From Shewanella frigidimarina (GTDB lineage Bacteria; Pseudomonadota; Gammaproteobacteria; Enterobacterales; Shewanellaceae): a stretch of 64,000 nucleotides of DNA. The stretch is from positions 781,661-845,660 of the forward strand of contig NZ_RKKE01000002.1 of assembly GCF_003797125.1 (NCBI RefSeq), given 5' to 3'. This document shows positions 26,151 through 36,148 of this stretch, one piece after another (positions within the stretch are counted from its first letter, which is position 1; each line of letters opens with the position of its first letter). Below the pieces are notes generated by a model. The model saw nothing but the letters and a program-made list of their open reading frames with translations, had not been told where the DNA came from and did no database searches. Made by a program: the position numbers and the translations under genes.

Positions 26151-27725
26151 TTAACCAAAGAATTGCAGTGCTGCTTTTTTTGCAATGGCATCCAACTCGG
26201 CTATTTGCTCAGGTATAAAAGCTTGATACTTGTCTGCCTGACCAATTGCCTTAAGGTTCATAGGCTGCCTAACTTGGCTAGCGCTAGGCGTTAATACGGC
26301 TCGTTCAGACTCATAAAAGGTAAAACATTGCGCTTGAGTCGTTAACTCACAGTAATCTAATATGCGCTGAATTTGTGACTCTGGTTCACGCACTAATTGT
26401 TCAAAACAAACATGTAAAATCTCATTAGGGTACAATCTATTCCAATGTTGCATGATGTCTAAATAGTGTTGCCAATAACTTGAAATACTGGCAAACGAGT
26501 ACGAATAGTCATGCCCAAAACTGAAATACTGCTTAAATACGCTCAAGCCATTGTCGACGGTATTACGTACCACATTAATGATTTTTGCTTGAGGGAATAA
26601 GGTTTTAATTAAGCCAATGTGCAAAAAGTTATTTGGATTTTTATCGATTACATACGTTGGCGCATCGCTAAAGTAATGATTCACCTCGGCTAAATACCGT
26701 TGACGAAACTGATCGATATGACTGGCAGAAAGCTGACTTAGTCTTGCATTATAACCACCCGACATGTCCATTTGCAGCGCAAAGCGTTCCATAAACGGTA
26801 ATTCATCGGTCGCGCCAACATCTGTGTGACACGCCAAAATCTGCTCTACTAATGTGGTACCAGAACGAGGCATCCCGACAATAAAAATAGGTGTTTGGCT
26901 CGCGCTCGGCAAGCTATCAATATGTGGCGATGGCGTATGCCCAAGCAGTGACAACACAATATTGGCAAACTGGGCTTGTTTAAACGGCCTGTGAAGCGCC
27001 ATTATTTGATTGGCTAATAACATAGACTCAGACGCTTTATCAATTTGCTGTGTTTGCTCGTAAGCTTTACATAAAGCAAAATACACCAGTGCCTGATTTT
27101 GTTTGCTTAACGACTCATCAGTTGCAAAACCTTGCAATAAGGTTAAATCATCAGTGCTGAATCGGTACTGCTTTAAATCTGCCAAACTCCAATAGCCTAC
27201 ACCTACTTGCTTTGGGCTTAATTGATTATATTGATGATAAAAATTTGCCGCTTTTTCTGTGTCGCCTTTGGCCTTATAGATATGACCCAAATTAAGCTGC
27301 ACTGCTGGCTCAGAAAAATCATTTGCCACACACCATTCAAAACATTGTTCAGCCAAAGCCATATCACCAACTTTAGTGGCGACTAATCCGAGTTTGTATT
27401 GATATGTTTCGACGTTACCTTGGGTATTAATTAATTGTAATAAATACGTTTTCGCCAAAAAAAAGTCTTGTTTTACTTCAGCAATAGCCAATAAACCGGT
27501 CAATACAGGCACTGCATTAGGGTCTACGGCAGCGGCTGTAGCAAAATAGTTTTCGGCCTCATTATATTGTTGTTGCTGTAAATGAATCTGACCTAATAAG
27601 CTCAATGCCTCAAGGTGTTTATCATCACGCTTAATCACTTTACGTGCGTACATTCTGGCCGATGAATAGTTTTTAGACTGAAACAGCGCTTCAGCTTGGC
27701 TTAAATATTGTTCAATAATACTCAA
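26151..27725 (-). CDS. TPR-sulfotransferase fusion protein
   Basis: 524 residues from a TTG at 27725, chosen because AAGGA lies seven bases upstream; a further TTG at 27758 is in frame without one. Residues ~1-250 are TPR repeats (e.g. LEALSLLGQIHLQQQQYNEAENYF pattern). From ~280 a sulfotransferase domain shows FIVGMPRSGTTLVEQILA (P-loop) and IINVVRNTVDNGLS (3'-phosphate site). Convergent with the two SEC-C genes, making a small cluster of two sulfotransferases and a hydroxylase, probably for protein or glycan modification. Confidence 0.88.
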   Translation of the reverse strand: MSIIEQYLSQAEALFQSKNYSSARMYARKVIKRDDKHLEALSLLGQIHLQQQQYNEAENYFATAAAVDPNAVPVLTGLLAIAEVKQDFFLAKTYLLQLINTQGNVETYQYKLGLVATKVGDMALAEQCFEWCVANDFSEPAVQLNLGHIYKAKGDTEKAANFYHQYNQLSPKQVGVGYWSLADLKQYRFSTDDLTLLQGFATDESLSKQNQALVYFALCKAYEQTQQIDKASESMLLANQIMALHRPFKQAQFANIVLSLLGHTPSPHIDSLPSASQTPIFIVGMPRSGTTLVEQILACHTDVGATDELPFMERFALQMDMSGGYNARLSQLSASHIDQFRQRYLAEVNHYFSDAPTYVIDKNPNNFLHIGLIKTLFPQAKIINVVRNTVDNGLSVFKQYFSFGHDYSYSFASISSYWQHYLDIMQHWNRLYPNEILHVCFEQLVREPESQIQRILDYCELTTQAQCFTFYESERAVLTPSASQVRQPMNLKAIGQADKYQAFIPEQIAELDAIAKKAALQFFG

Positions 27726-27905
27726 ACTAGGGTCCTTATTATTGTTTTGCTCACCCAAAGAATGGCTTAAATGCCTCTAAAATCAGAGTAACATAGAAAA
27801 TAGTAAATTTTGACCACGCTATTGGCTCATATTGAACGAAACAATCAACTTCAGCGTACAATTATTTATATTCGCTATGAGTTCATGCGACACAAGTGAG
27901 ATCTA

Positions 27906-29228
27906 ATGAAAAATAATGAAGCTAAAGTGCCAACCAGTCGATTGTCCCGATTATCAAAAATGGGCGGACTCGCTTCTCGCCTAGCGGGTAACGTGCTACT
28001 AGAAGGGGCAAAACAGCTTAGCCAAGGTAAATCGCCATCAATGCAACAACTGATGATGACTCCTAAAAATATTGGTCATGTTGCAGATAAGCTGTCGCAA
28101 CTGCGCGGCGCTGCGATGAAAGTGGGCCAAATGTTGTCAATGGATGCCGGTGACTTAGTGCCTCCTGAATTGGCTGAAATATTGGCAAAGCTGCGCTCAG
28201 ACGCTAAAGCCATGCCACACAAGCAGTTAACTCAATTATTAGTTCAGCACTGGGGCCGTGACTGGCTAGCACCTTTTGCCCAATTTGAGCTGCGCCCGTT
28301 TGCCGCCGCATCTATCGGCCAAGTGCATTTAGCGTATTTAGATACGGGCGAAAAGCTGGCGATAAAAATTCAATATCCAGGGATCCGCGACAGCATCGAC
28401 AGCGACATTGATAACGTTGCCAGCTTATTAAAAGTCTCACGATTAATTCCAGCAAACGTAAAACTCGATACCTTATTGGCCGAAGCTAAAGCGCAGTTAC
28501 ATAACGAAGCCGACTATCAGTTTGAAGCACAGCAAATCGCACTCTACCAACAACAGTTGGGCGATAACCCTCACTTCATTGTGCCTAAGGTCTATCCGCA
28601 ATTGAGCAACAACAGCATTTTGTGTATGCAATATGTTGAAGGCTCCGCAATTGAATCGGTCGCACAGTATCCGCAAGACATTCGTGACAAGGTTGCCAGC
28701 GCGTTGATGGAACTGTGTTTTAAAGAGCTATTTTGTTTTCAACTGGTGCAAAGCGATCCTAATTTTGCCAACTTTCAGTATCAAGCCGACAGCCAGAAAA
28801 TAGTGTTACTGGACTTTGGCGCTACCCGCACCATTAGCGACACATTATCGCAAGGCTATATGCAATTGATGCAAGGTGCGATAGCCGATGATAAACAGCA
28901 AATGAGCAATGCAGCACAGCAAATCGGCTTTTTTCAAAACGCCATCGACCCACAACAGAAACAACTGATAATTGATATTTTTTATCAAGCTTGTGAGCCA
29001 TTACGCTCCCGAGCAGCGTATGATTTTGGCGCAAGTGATTTGGCAAAAAGGATCACTCAAGCAGGTAAAGCCATGAGTACTCAACAAAATGAATGGCACA
29101 CACCGCCAACCGATGCTATTTTCATACATCGCAAGTTGGCAGGTATGTATTTATTAGCCGCTAAACTTAACGCCAACATTAATGTACATGCCCTGTTTAA
29201 TCAGGTAGTTAATAGTAAAAAAGAATAA
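27906..29228 (+). CDS. ABC1/UbiB-family atypical kinase
   Basis: 440 residues. Family-specific motifs are all present: KxGQ as AAMKVGQML (about 75), Ala-rich loop AAASIGQVH, the ATP-contact Lys in LAIKIQYPG, the catalytic-like DPNFAN and LLDFGA. No C-terminal membrane helices, unlike ubiquinone-specific UbiB, so this is the shorter AarF/ABC1 paralogue type. Role possibly in isoprenoid-lipid handling; specific function unknown. Confidence 0.9.
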   Translation: MKNNEAKVPTSRLSRLSKMGGLASRLAGNVLLEGAKQLSQGKSPSMQQLMMTPKNIGHVADKLSQLRGAAMKVGQMLSMDAGDLVPPELAEILAKLRSDAKAMPHKQLTQLLVQHWGRDWLAPFAQFELRPFAAASIGQVHLAYLDTGEKLAIKIQYPGIRDSIDSDIDNVASLLKVSRLIPANVKLDTLLAEAKAQLHNEADYQFEAQQIALYQQQLGDNPHFIVPKVYPQLSNNSILCMQYVEGSAIESVAQYPQDIRDKVASALMELCFKELFCFQLVQSDPNFANFQYQADSQKIVLLDFGATRTISDTLSQGYMQLMQGAIADDKQQMSNAAQQIGFFQNAIDPQQKQLIIDIFYQACEPLRSRAAYDFGASDLAKRITQAGKAMSTQQNEWHTPPTDAIFIHRKLAGMYLLAAKLNANINVHALFNQVVNSKKE

Positions 29229-29293
29229 GTAATCAAATAAGTAAAACAGATATATAAAATTGGTGTTTATTCACCCCCACAAGGAGAGTCACA

Positions 29294-29677
29294 ATGTTCA
29301 GCCACATCATGCTTGGTGCCAATGATATCGAAAAATCAAAAGCCTTTTACGACGCAACACTAGGCGAACTCGGCATTAAACCAGGGGTAATTGATCCTAA
29401 AGGTCGTTGTTTTTATATGACTAGTACTGGTATTTTTGCGTTATCAAAACCATTAAACGGTGAATCAGCTTGCAACGGTAATGGCAGCACCATAGGTTTT
29501 CATGCTGATAATGCAGAACAGGCTAACGCTTGGCATGCTGCTGGTGTAGCGAGTGGTGGCGAAGCTTGCGAAGATGCTCCTGGTGTTCGCGACAGCCCAA
29601 ATGGTCCATTATATCTAGCTTATTTACGCGATCCTTCTGGTAACAAAGTCTGCGTATTACACAGACCAAAGGCATAA
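29294..29677 (+). CDS. VOC (glyoxalase/bleomycin-resistance) family protein
   Basis: 127 residues, one VOC module pair. It starts FSHIMLGANDIEKSKAFYDATL, has TIGFHADNAEQANAWHAA in the middle, and ends YLRDPSGNKVCVLH with the usual Glu ligand replaced by Val-Cys. AAGGAG precedes the ATG. Metal-dependent lyase, dioxygenase or binding roles are possible. Confidence 0.9.
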   Translation: MFSHIMLGANDIEKSKAFYDATLGELGIKPGVIDPKGRCFYMTSTGIFALSKPLNGESACNGNGSTIGFHADNAEQANAWHAAGVASGGEACEDAPGVRDSPNGPLYLAYLRDPSGNKVCVLHRPKA

Positions 29678-29930
29678 TCGTCGTTATTGATAATACCTTC
29701 TGTCATCAATAATGATGTCCAAATATAGATGAGACCTGTACGGTTTCATCTATATTGATAGCTTAAGAATTAATAGCTTAAGACTATTGCCCATCTATTC
29801 GTTCAATACTATCCGCTTCACCCAACCAATGTCATCAGCCATGAGTTTGCCTATGTTATCCATTATCCACAAATTCAGTGATACACTTTAACGCCTGTTC
29901 TCTTCGACTGAACGTTAATTGAGTACCATT

Positions 29931-30716
29931 ATGTTTTCACGAATATTGATATTACTAATTGGTTTTATTTGCTGTGTGCCACTTGCGATAAGCGCTGAGT
30001 CATCAGGCCAACTGGCTATCACACCGCTCAGTAGCAATGCTTTGGTTAAGGCGAATCAAGCTCAAGCGACACAAATCCAACTATTTGAATATCAGTCATA
30101 TTTCAAAACTGACGATTTTGGTTTGGTCGATGCTAATGGCCTAGTGGTTGTTGAAGGTAAAGATGCGTATTTAATCGATACCCCATGGAGCGAGAAAGAC
30201 ACTATTGCGTTAGTCGAGTGGATAAAGCAGCAAAATTTTATACTCAAAGCCAGTATTTCAACCCATTCACATGCCGACCGCACGGCTGGAATAAGTTACC
30301 TAAACAGTATTGGTGTTAGCACTCACGTATCTGCAATGACTCAAAAAATATTGACCACACAACATAAAGCACTCGCAAGTCAGCCGTTTGATGGTGACTC
30401 GTTTACCCTAGCTAATGGTTTACTCGAGGCTCGCTATTTAGGCGCTGGCCATACAATTGATAACATTGTGGTGTGGCTCCCTAAAGCACAATTACTCTTT
30501 GGCGGCTGTTTGGTAAAAAGTGCTCATAGTAAGAGTATGGGCTATATTGCTGAGGCATCGTTAACCGATTGGCCAGTAACGATTAGCAAGGTTAAAGCGA
30601 CATTTTCTGATGCTGAGGTTGTTGTGCCAGGGCATGGAGCCATTGGCAATGCGGAGCTGCTTAACCATACACAAGAGTTAGTTAACGTTTATCTTTCCAA
30701 ACATCAATTGGATTAA
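29931..30716 (+). CDS. bla: Subclass B1 metallo-beta-lactamase
   Basis: 261 residues from the ATG at 29931 (an in-frame TTG lies four codons upstream; neither has a strong ribosome site). A signal peptide ends near AISA-ES. All six zinc ligands of subclass B1 are present: THSHADR (two His and Asp), GAGHTIDN (His), FGGCLVKS (Cys) and VPGHG (His). B1 enzymes hydrolyse most beta-lactams including carbapenems. Intrinsic B1 enzymes SFB-1 and SLB-1 are known from S. frigidimarina and S. livingstonensis, and this looks like an orthologue, but exact allele cannot be called. No mobile element borders it. Confidence 0.9.
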   Translation: MFSRILILLIGFICCVPLAISAESSGQLAITPLSSNALVKANQAQATQIQLFEYQSYFKTDDFGLVDANGLVVVEGKDAYLIDTPWSEKDTIALVEWIKQQNFILKASISTHSHADRTAGISYLNSIGVSTHVSAMTQKILTTQHKALASQPFDGDSFTLANGLLEARYLGAGHTIDNIVVWLPKAQLLFGGCLVKSAHSKSMGYIAEASLTDWPVTISKVKATFSDAEVVVPGHGAIGNAELLNHTQELVNVYLSKHQLD

Positions 30717-30724
30717 GATCGAAC

Positions 30725-30773
30725 GCTTCCACCCTGCACAGGCCAAAAGGGGATCTACAGCAATCCCCTCTTG
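30725..30773. terminator. Hairpin after bla built from a repeat fragment
   Basis: aggggat / atcccct (30748-30769) forms a 7-bp stem followed by cttgg. The upstream cttccaccctgcacaggcc matches a block in the dispersed repeats at 20.7, 54.5 and 57.6 kb, so a repeat fragment seems to serve as terminator. Confidence 0.5.
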
Positions 30774-30901
30774 GATTATCCCTATCGTTTCTGCAACGTT
30801 GTTTGAATTAACATCCTAAAAAATCCACTCTCACTAATTAATGCATCTGTTAGTTTGAAAGGGTAAAATAGCCGCCCTTTGGTGTAGTGAGTGTGTTTTT
30901 G

Positions 30902-32626
30902 ATGTCTGTTAACGACCCGTGTTTTATTCCTTTTAGTGATGCGATGGCTTTCAATAACACGCTTGCCGAACAAGGGTTGCCTGAATCTTTTACCTTTCCG
31001 TTTTATTATCAACCTCATCCATTAACCATACTGGCAGCACAGCAGTTACAGCAGGTGTTACTTGAGGCGAATCCTTGGGAACATAATTTTGGCTTAGACA
31101 GCGAACGTGATCGTGGCATGGTGATTGGCAAGATGTTTGGTGTGTTGGTGGTTAAAGACACGCTCGGGCAACTTGGCTTTTTAGCCGCATTTTCAGGTAA
31201 GTTAGCCGACCAAAATATCTTGCCACCGTTTGTGCCACCAGTGTTTGACATGCTGACCCAAGACAGTTTTTTTAGTCATGAAAATAAACAGATTAACCAA
31301 ATTAATCTGTCGATAAGCCAGCATGAAGCGAATCCGTTATTAGCAACATTAACCGCGACGTTAGCTGCGCAACAGCACCAAGCAGAAAATGAGCTTGAGC
31401 AGCAACGTAACGTAATAGTTGAAGGCCGCAAACAGCGTAAGCTGCAACGTGAGCAAGCTGATGATGCATTAGCACAAGCAAGCATTAACGACGATAGCCA
31501 TAAAACATTGTCTATCGAGTTAAGCCGTCAAAGTGTGCAGCAAAAACATCAGCTAAACGCGTTAAAGCAACAGTGGCAGACTCAAATTGAAGTCACTAAA
31601 GTGGCCTTAGACGCACTTGCGCAACAAATCAAACAACTTAAACGTCAGCGAAAACAACTTTCAAATGGATTACAAAAAAAGCTCTTCGCCCAATATCAGT
31701 TTTTAAATACCTTGGGTGAAGCGCGTGATTTAAACGATATTTTTAATGATGCACCGAATCATTTACCGCCTGCTGGTGCAGGTGAATGTGCTGCACCTAA
31801 GTTATTACAGTACGCATTTACTCATCAATTTACTCCAATTGCCATGGCAGAGTTTTGGTGGGGATCATCACCTAAATCTGAAATAAAACAGCACAAAAAT
31901 TTCTATCCCGCTTGTCACGGAAAATGCCGACCTATTTTAACCCACATGCTAAAAGGCATGCTGGTTGATGACGATCCACTATTGATTAATCCGGGTAAAG
32001 ATCAGCATATTGATATTATTTATCAAGATGATGCGATGGTGATTATTAATAAACCGGCGGAGTTATTATCGGTACCAGGAAAAAATATCACCGACTCGGT
32101 GTTTAGCCGTATGCAGCAACAATTCCCCAATGCAACGGGGCCGCTGATTGTTCATCGCCTAGACATGTCTACATCAGGGTTAATGGTGATAGCACTCACC
32201 AAAGAAGCCAACAAAGCCCTACAACAACAGTTTATTCAGCGTAGCGTCACTAAACGTTATATCGCGTTAATTGAAGGTGTGCCGAGCCAAGATGAGGGCG
32301 ACATTAGTTTGCCATTACGGGTAGATTTGGACGACCGCCCTAAGCAGCTAGTGTGTTATGAACATGGCAAGCATGCCGAAACGCATTGGCAAGTGTATCA
32401 ACGTCAAGGGCAACGTACTTTAGTATATTTGTACCCTAAAACGGGGCGAACCCATCAATTACGGATGCATTGCGCCCATCACGATGGCCTGCATATGCCA
32501 ATTGTCGGTGATGATTTATACGGTGTCGCGACCAACAGATTGCATTTACACGCGCAGTATTTAAGCTTAAATCATCCGGTAAGCGGAAAAGAAATGGTAT
32601 TTGAAATCAAAGCGGATTTTGAATAG
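30902..32626 (+). CDS. RluA-family pseudouridine synthase with long N-terminal extension
   Basis: 574 residues from the ATG at 30902; an in-frame GTG at 30887 is equally possible as neither has a clear ribosome site. Residues ~1-130 are an uncharacterised domain, ~150-270 a Gln/Lys-rich coiled coil, ~280-340 a conserved segment with FYPACHGKCRPIL, and ~365-570 the RluA catalytic domain: IINKPAELLSVPG, VHRLDMSTSGLMV (catalytic Asp) and KTGRTHQLRMH. Twice the size of RluA itself. RNA target unknown. Confidence 0.85.
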   Translation: MSVNDPCFIPFSDAMAFNNTLAEQGLPESFTFPFYYQPHPLTILAAQQLQQVLLEANPWEHNFGLDSERDRGMVIGKMFGVLVVKDTLGQLGFLAAFSGKLADQNILPPFVPPVFDMLTQDSFFSHENKQINQINLSISQHEANPLLATLTATLAAQQHQAENELEQQRNVIVEGRKQRKLQREQADDALAQASINDDSHKTLSIELSRQSVQQKHQLNALKQQWQTQIEVTKVALDALAQQIKQLKRQRKQLSNGLQKKLFAQYQFLNTLGEARDLNDIFNDAPNHLPPAGAGECAAPKLLQYAFTHQFTPIAMAEFWWGSSPKSEIKQHKNFYPACHGKCRPILTHMLKGMLVDDDPLLINPGKDQHIDIIYQDDAMVIINKPAELLSVPGKNITDSVFSRMQQQFPNATGPLIVHRLDMSTSGLMVIALTKEANKALQQQFIQRSVTKRYIALIEGVPSQDEGDISLPLRVDLDDRPKQLVCYEHGKHAETHWQVYQRQGQRTLVYLYPKTGRTHQLRMHCAHHDGLHMPIVGDDLYGVATNRLHLHAQYLSLNHPVSGKEMVFEIKADFE

Positions 32627-32699
32627 AGCATTAGGACTCTGTAACAGATTCTGTGTAAGTACCTAATAATTTAGTTAAAACTGAACCCTAGAAACTATA

Positions 32700-32729
32700 A
32701 AACCGATATTGAATTAGCAATATCGGTTT
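32700..32729 (+). terminator. Intrinsic terminator after the RluA-family gene
   Basis: Eleven-bp perfect stem aaaccgatatt / aatatcggttt with an 8-nt loop, followed by a G/T-rich run (ggtttggtttgg, to about 32757) rather than pure T. Confidence 0.75.
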
Positions 32730-32812
32730 GGGTTTGGTTTGGTTTTAGTTTTGGTTTCGTAACTTAACTAAAATAGCCCAAATTAGATGAACTCAAGCTA
32801 GATTAGCTCGGA

Positions 32813-33397
32813 CTAATTAAATTCACTAGCTTGTTCTTCTAAATGCATTTGCTCAACTAAACCTTTACCAGTACGTTGTTGGTAGGTAGATTCCGCTTGT
32901 TGCATTCTACTACGGCCGCTAGTCACCATGTTTTGGCCTTGTTCAATTGAACTTTCACCTTTAGCAAGGTTGGTATTACCGTCTTCAATAAGTTCTTTAC
33001 CATCAGCATACTTATCATCGGCATCTTCCCAGAGATCGGCTACATCATCCAATCTATCAACTAACACTACTGCACGGGCACCATTTTGAGCGCTGTTTAA
33101 CGTGTTAGCCATCGATTGAAATAGTTGACGTTGTTGCTGCGCGGCTTGTTTGGCTTGTGCTATTAACGCTTCACCTTCACGGATTTGGTTTTTACCTTTT
33201 CCGATTAACTCACGCCCATCGATTAATAAACTGTTACCTTTCTTGAGGTCTTTTTGTCCTTGTTCCCACTGCTGAGATAAGTCTAAGTGTTGCTCACCTT
33301 CCGCTTTCACTTTTGACGCAAAATTATTCTGCGGTGCAGCGCATCCTGATAAGCTAATAACACTGACAACAAACAAACTACACAGTACTGATCTCAT
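32813..33397 (-). CDS. Coiled-coil lipoprotein, unknown function
   Basis: 194 residues from the ATG at 33397 (the frame is open to 33436, but the lipoprotein signal starts at MRSVLCS). Lipobox SLSGC (Cys about 19). The mature part is nearly all helical, with recurring G-x-x-L/I-I-x-x-G spacing (KKGNSLLIDGRELIGKG, DGKELIEDGNTNLAKG), a pattern of short coiled-coil lipoproteins. Asp at +2 is absent (Ala), so outer-membrane sorting is expected. Confidence 0.78.
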   Translation of the reverse strand: MRSVLCSLFVVSVISLSGCAAPQNNFASKVKAEGEQHLDLSQQWEQGQKDLKKGNSLLIDGRELIGKGKNQIREGEALIAQAKQAAQQQRQLFQSMANTLNSAQNGARAVVLVDRLDDVADLWEDADDKYADGKELIEDGNTNLAKGESSIEQGQNMVTSGRSRMQQAESTYQQRTGKGLVEQMHLEEQASEFN

Positions 33398-33996
33398 GTA
33401 AACATCTCTATATATGTGGTTGGGAAAGCGGCGCAATTAGATAGTTTAGTCAGTCAAATAGCAAGTACTGCGGCACATTAAATCGCGTTAATGAATTCCA
33501 GTGTTCTCAGGGGGGTAAAGCGCCGATTGATAAACTCAATAATAAAAAATTAACCGACTTTTTATCTGTTTTATTGATCGATTTGTTACACCGCTTCACC
33601 ACTAACAATCAATATGCTTTAGTCACTGCTACTGAATGATAATCCTAGCCATGCCATATGCGATTGACGCTGATAATTTTATTTGACGAGTATTCGCCAT
33701 TACAATAGCCCTCTCGAAGAGTAAGCTTATTTGATCAGCTTTATATAAGTTCATTGCTGAAAATGATATGCGAGTAAGTTTGATAAAAGCGTGTTTATAT
33801 TGAGCAGAAAAAACATGGCTGATTGCGAATCATCTGCTTAATTCAGCGAGGATTAAGCAAGGAGAAAAAATACAACAACGGCTCAAACTGAGCGAACCTT
33901 GTGCTTTACCCCACTAAAAGTAGAACAACTCACAAACGGGCTGGCTTGTCGTCAAGCCAACCTGTTGTGAAAATAAAGGTTAAAAGATTGCCAGTG
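33398..33996. other. Gene-poor 600-bp spacer with a hairpin
   Basis: No convincing ORF. A hairpin at 33931-33969 (tggcttg/caagcca, 4-nt loop, extended by imperfect pairing to cacaa/ttgtg) follows the 2OG oxygenase gene on the minus strand and may be its terminator, though the T-tract is poor. A strong AAGGAG at 33860 is not followed by a start codon. Confidence 0.5.
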
Positions 33997-34776
33997 CTAT
34001 AACTCAAACAACACATCGGTGCGGATAATGTATTTAACCCCAGAGAAAATCGGCTCAGAGCTGTGTATACAGTGCAGCGGGTGCATGCCATGAGGAAAAC
34101 ACAACACGCTTCCCGCAGGTGTTCGCACATCAACTTGGCGCATATTATCGCCGTGTTTTGCTGGTAAATTGGGCTTGTCGGCATTGACTAAAAAGCGTGT
34201 CGCACCGCCTTCAAAGTCTTCGGTCAGTAATATCAAAAATGTGAGTTGGCTGTATCGATCGCCAAAAGCATCACGCACAAGCTCGCCATCAATAACTTGG
34301 CTGCCCGGCCACGAACCATCTGAATGTGGCTTAAAATAATCACCTTCGTTATAACGATAAAAACGGAAACGATTATTTAGTCCCAGCGCGGCTTTACCTT
34401 CAAAAATGCCTAAATCGTCGGTCATTACCCCAGCAATACGGTCCCAAATAAGCCGTTCGGTGGTGTTATCGACCACCCAGGTTAAGCTGTCGTTATGACG
34501 CACATTGCGCGGTAAAGACACCGCAGCGTCTGGTAAAAAACCCATGGTTTCGCTAACATTAATGAGTCGCTGACATTCATCAGCGCTCAGTACATTTAAT
34601 AATTGAAATGCCCCAGGCACATCCGTTAACGGCTTTTTACTCACGGTATTAGGTGCTGACAATCCGAGCTCTGCACCATTGTCGTTACGACTTGCCCATG
34701 TTGGCAATGCTGGATGCTCTGCGCCTGGCTCAAAAGCAGCGACAAAGTACTGGCCATTTACTGTTGTATTATTCAT
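33997..34776 (-). CDS. 2OG-Fe(II) oxygenase, prolyl-4-hydroxylase-like
   Basis: 259 residues from the ATG at 34776, which has AAGGTG seven bases upstream. The double-stranded beta-helix carries FKPHSDG (His-x-Asp), a distal His in HPLHCIHSSEPIFSGVKYIIRTDVLF, and a Lys/Arg there for 2-oxoglutarate. It follows the aldehyde dehydrogenase by 10 bp on the same strand and is probably co-transcribed with it. Substrate unknown. Confidence 0.87.
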   Translation of the reverse strand: MNNTTVNGQYFVAAFEPGAEHPALPTWASRNDNGAELGLSAPNTVSKKPLTDVPGAFQLLNVLSADECQRLINVSETMGFLPDAAVSLPRNVRHNDSLTWVVDNTTERLIWDRIAGVMTDDLGIFEGKAALGLNNRFRFYRYNEGDYFKPHSDGSWPGSQVIDGELVRDAFGDRYSQLTFLILLTEDFEGGATRFLVNADKPNLPAKHGDNMRQVDVRTPAGSVLCFPHGMHPLHCIHSSEPIFSGVKYIIRTDVLFEL

Positions 34777-34786
34777 TACATTCACC

Positions 34787-36148
34787 TTAACGACTGATCA
34801 CACGTACTTGAGCAAATTGTCTATGCCCAGCAGCCGTGCCATGAAAACCAAAACCACTTTGCTTTGCACCAACCCAAGGGGCATTTCCGCCGCCCACTCC
34901 TTGGTTAACCCCTACCATGCCAGCTTCAAGCTGATCGGCAACGGCATTCGCACTAGGGCCACCAAATACCACTGCACCTAAACCATAATGACTGTTATTG
35001 GCGCGGCTAATGGCTTCATCAATGTTACTAAAGCGACTAATGGCGACAACAGGCCCGAAGGTTTCTTCTGTTTCAAGTTGCATCTGTGGGGTGATGTTAC
35101 TGACTATCGTGGGTTGAATAAACGGTAATACATAATCATCGCTGCCCAATAAAAAGCTCGCGCCTTTGGCTTTGGCATCTTTTAACTGCTCAAGTACTTT
35201 TTGATGTTGGATTGGATTAACTATTGGGCCAATATTCACATTTGCGGCATCCCATGCACCAACACGATACCGACTGGCAAGCGCTACCACTTTTTGCTCA
35301 AACTCATCGGCAATACGCTCATCCACATAAACACGTTCAGTTGAGGTACACATTTGCCCTGCATTTTCAAACGAACTGGCTACAGCAAAGCGCACCGCGG
35401 CATCCATATTGGCACCCGCCATCACAATCATAGGATCGTTGCCGCCAAGCTCCATCACTAGGCGTTTTAAGCCAGACGCCGCATTGGCCATAATGTGTTT
35501 ACCTGCGGCCATAGACCCAGTAAACGCCACCATGTTAATGTCTGCCGCCACTAATGCTTGACCAAGGGCTTTGCCACCTTGAACCACCTGCAGCACGTGT
35601 TGTGGTAACACCTGGTTAAGTGTATTAATAAATAACTCAGCTACCAGCGGGGTTTCTTCAGACGGCTTTAACACCACACTATTACCTGCAATTAACGCAG
35701 GCATTAATAAGTTATTGGCCATCGCAAGTGGATAATTCCATGGCGAAATCACGGCTACCACACCCAAAGGACGATATTGTAATTCAGTGCGATTCCCCAC
35801 ATCTTCGGTGGCTAATGCATCACCGATTTCACTGGCAAAATAGCCTGCATTTTGTAATGTACCGCCGACTTCATAAGTGGCCCGACGATAATCTTTACCC
35901 ATTTCTTGGCCAATAAGTGTCGCCAGCTCATCTTGCACTGCGTGCAATTGTTGATACGCTTTTACCACATACTGCTGACGCTCTATTAAAGGCAAGCTTG
36001 CCCATGCCTTTTGAGCAACCTTCGCATTGTTTATTACGGTAGGTAATTGCTCAATAGCGGTTGTTTCGACACTACCGACCGCAGTGGCTTCAATGTGTTC
36101 ACCAACATAGTGATAGCTCGCGGGATCGTAAGAGGTTAATACTGCCAT
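34787..36148 (-). CDS. NAD(P)-dependent aldehyde dehydrogenase
   Basis: 453 residues, slightly short for the ALDH superfamily. The Rossmann part has SPWNYPLAMANN and KPSEETP; the general base Glu is in VMELGGNDP and the nucleophilic Cys in NAGQMCTSTERVY. The succinate-semialdehyde-dehydrogenase-like subgroup is closest by eye. A HxlR-type regulator is divergent, 121 bp away. Confidence 0.92.
   Translation of the reverse strand: MAVLTSYDPASYHYVGEHIEATAVGSVETTAIEQLPTVINNAKVAQKAWASLPLIERQQYVVKAYQQLHAVQDELATLIGQEMGKDYRRATYEVGGTLQNAGYFASEIGDALATEDVGNRTELQYRPLGVVAVISPWNYPLAMANNLLMPALIAGNSVVLKPSEETPLVAELFINTLNQVLPQHVLQVVQGGKALGQALVAADINMVAFTGSMAAGKHIMANAASGLKRLVMELGGNDPMIVMAGANMDAAVRFAVASSFENAGQMCTSTERVYVDERIADEFEQKVVALASRYRVGAWDAANVNIGPIVNPIQHQKVLEQLKDAKAKGASFLLGSDDYVLPFIQPTIVSNITPQMQLETEETFGPVVAISRFSNIDEAISRANNSHYGLGAVVFGGPSANAVADQLEAGMVGVNQGVGGGNAPWVGAKQSGFGFHGTAAGHRQFAQVRVISR

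Noticed and set aside
33860..33900. Strong AAGGAG followed by a short frame
   Set aside because: No ATG, GTG or TTG at the right distance; the following frame is 15 codons.
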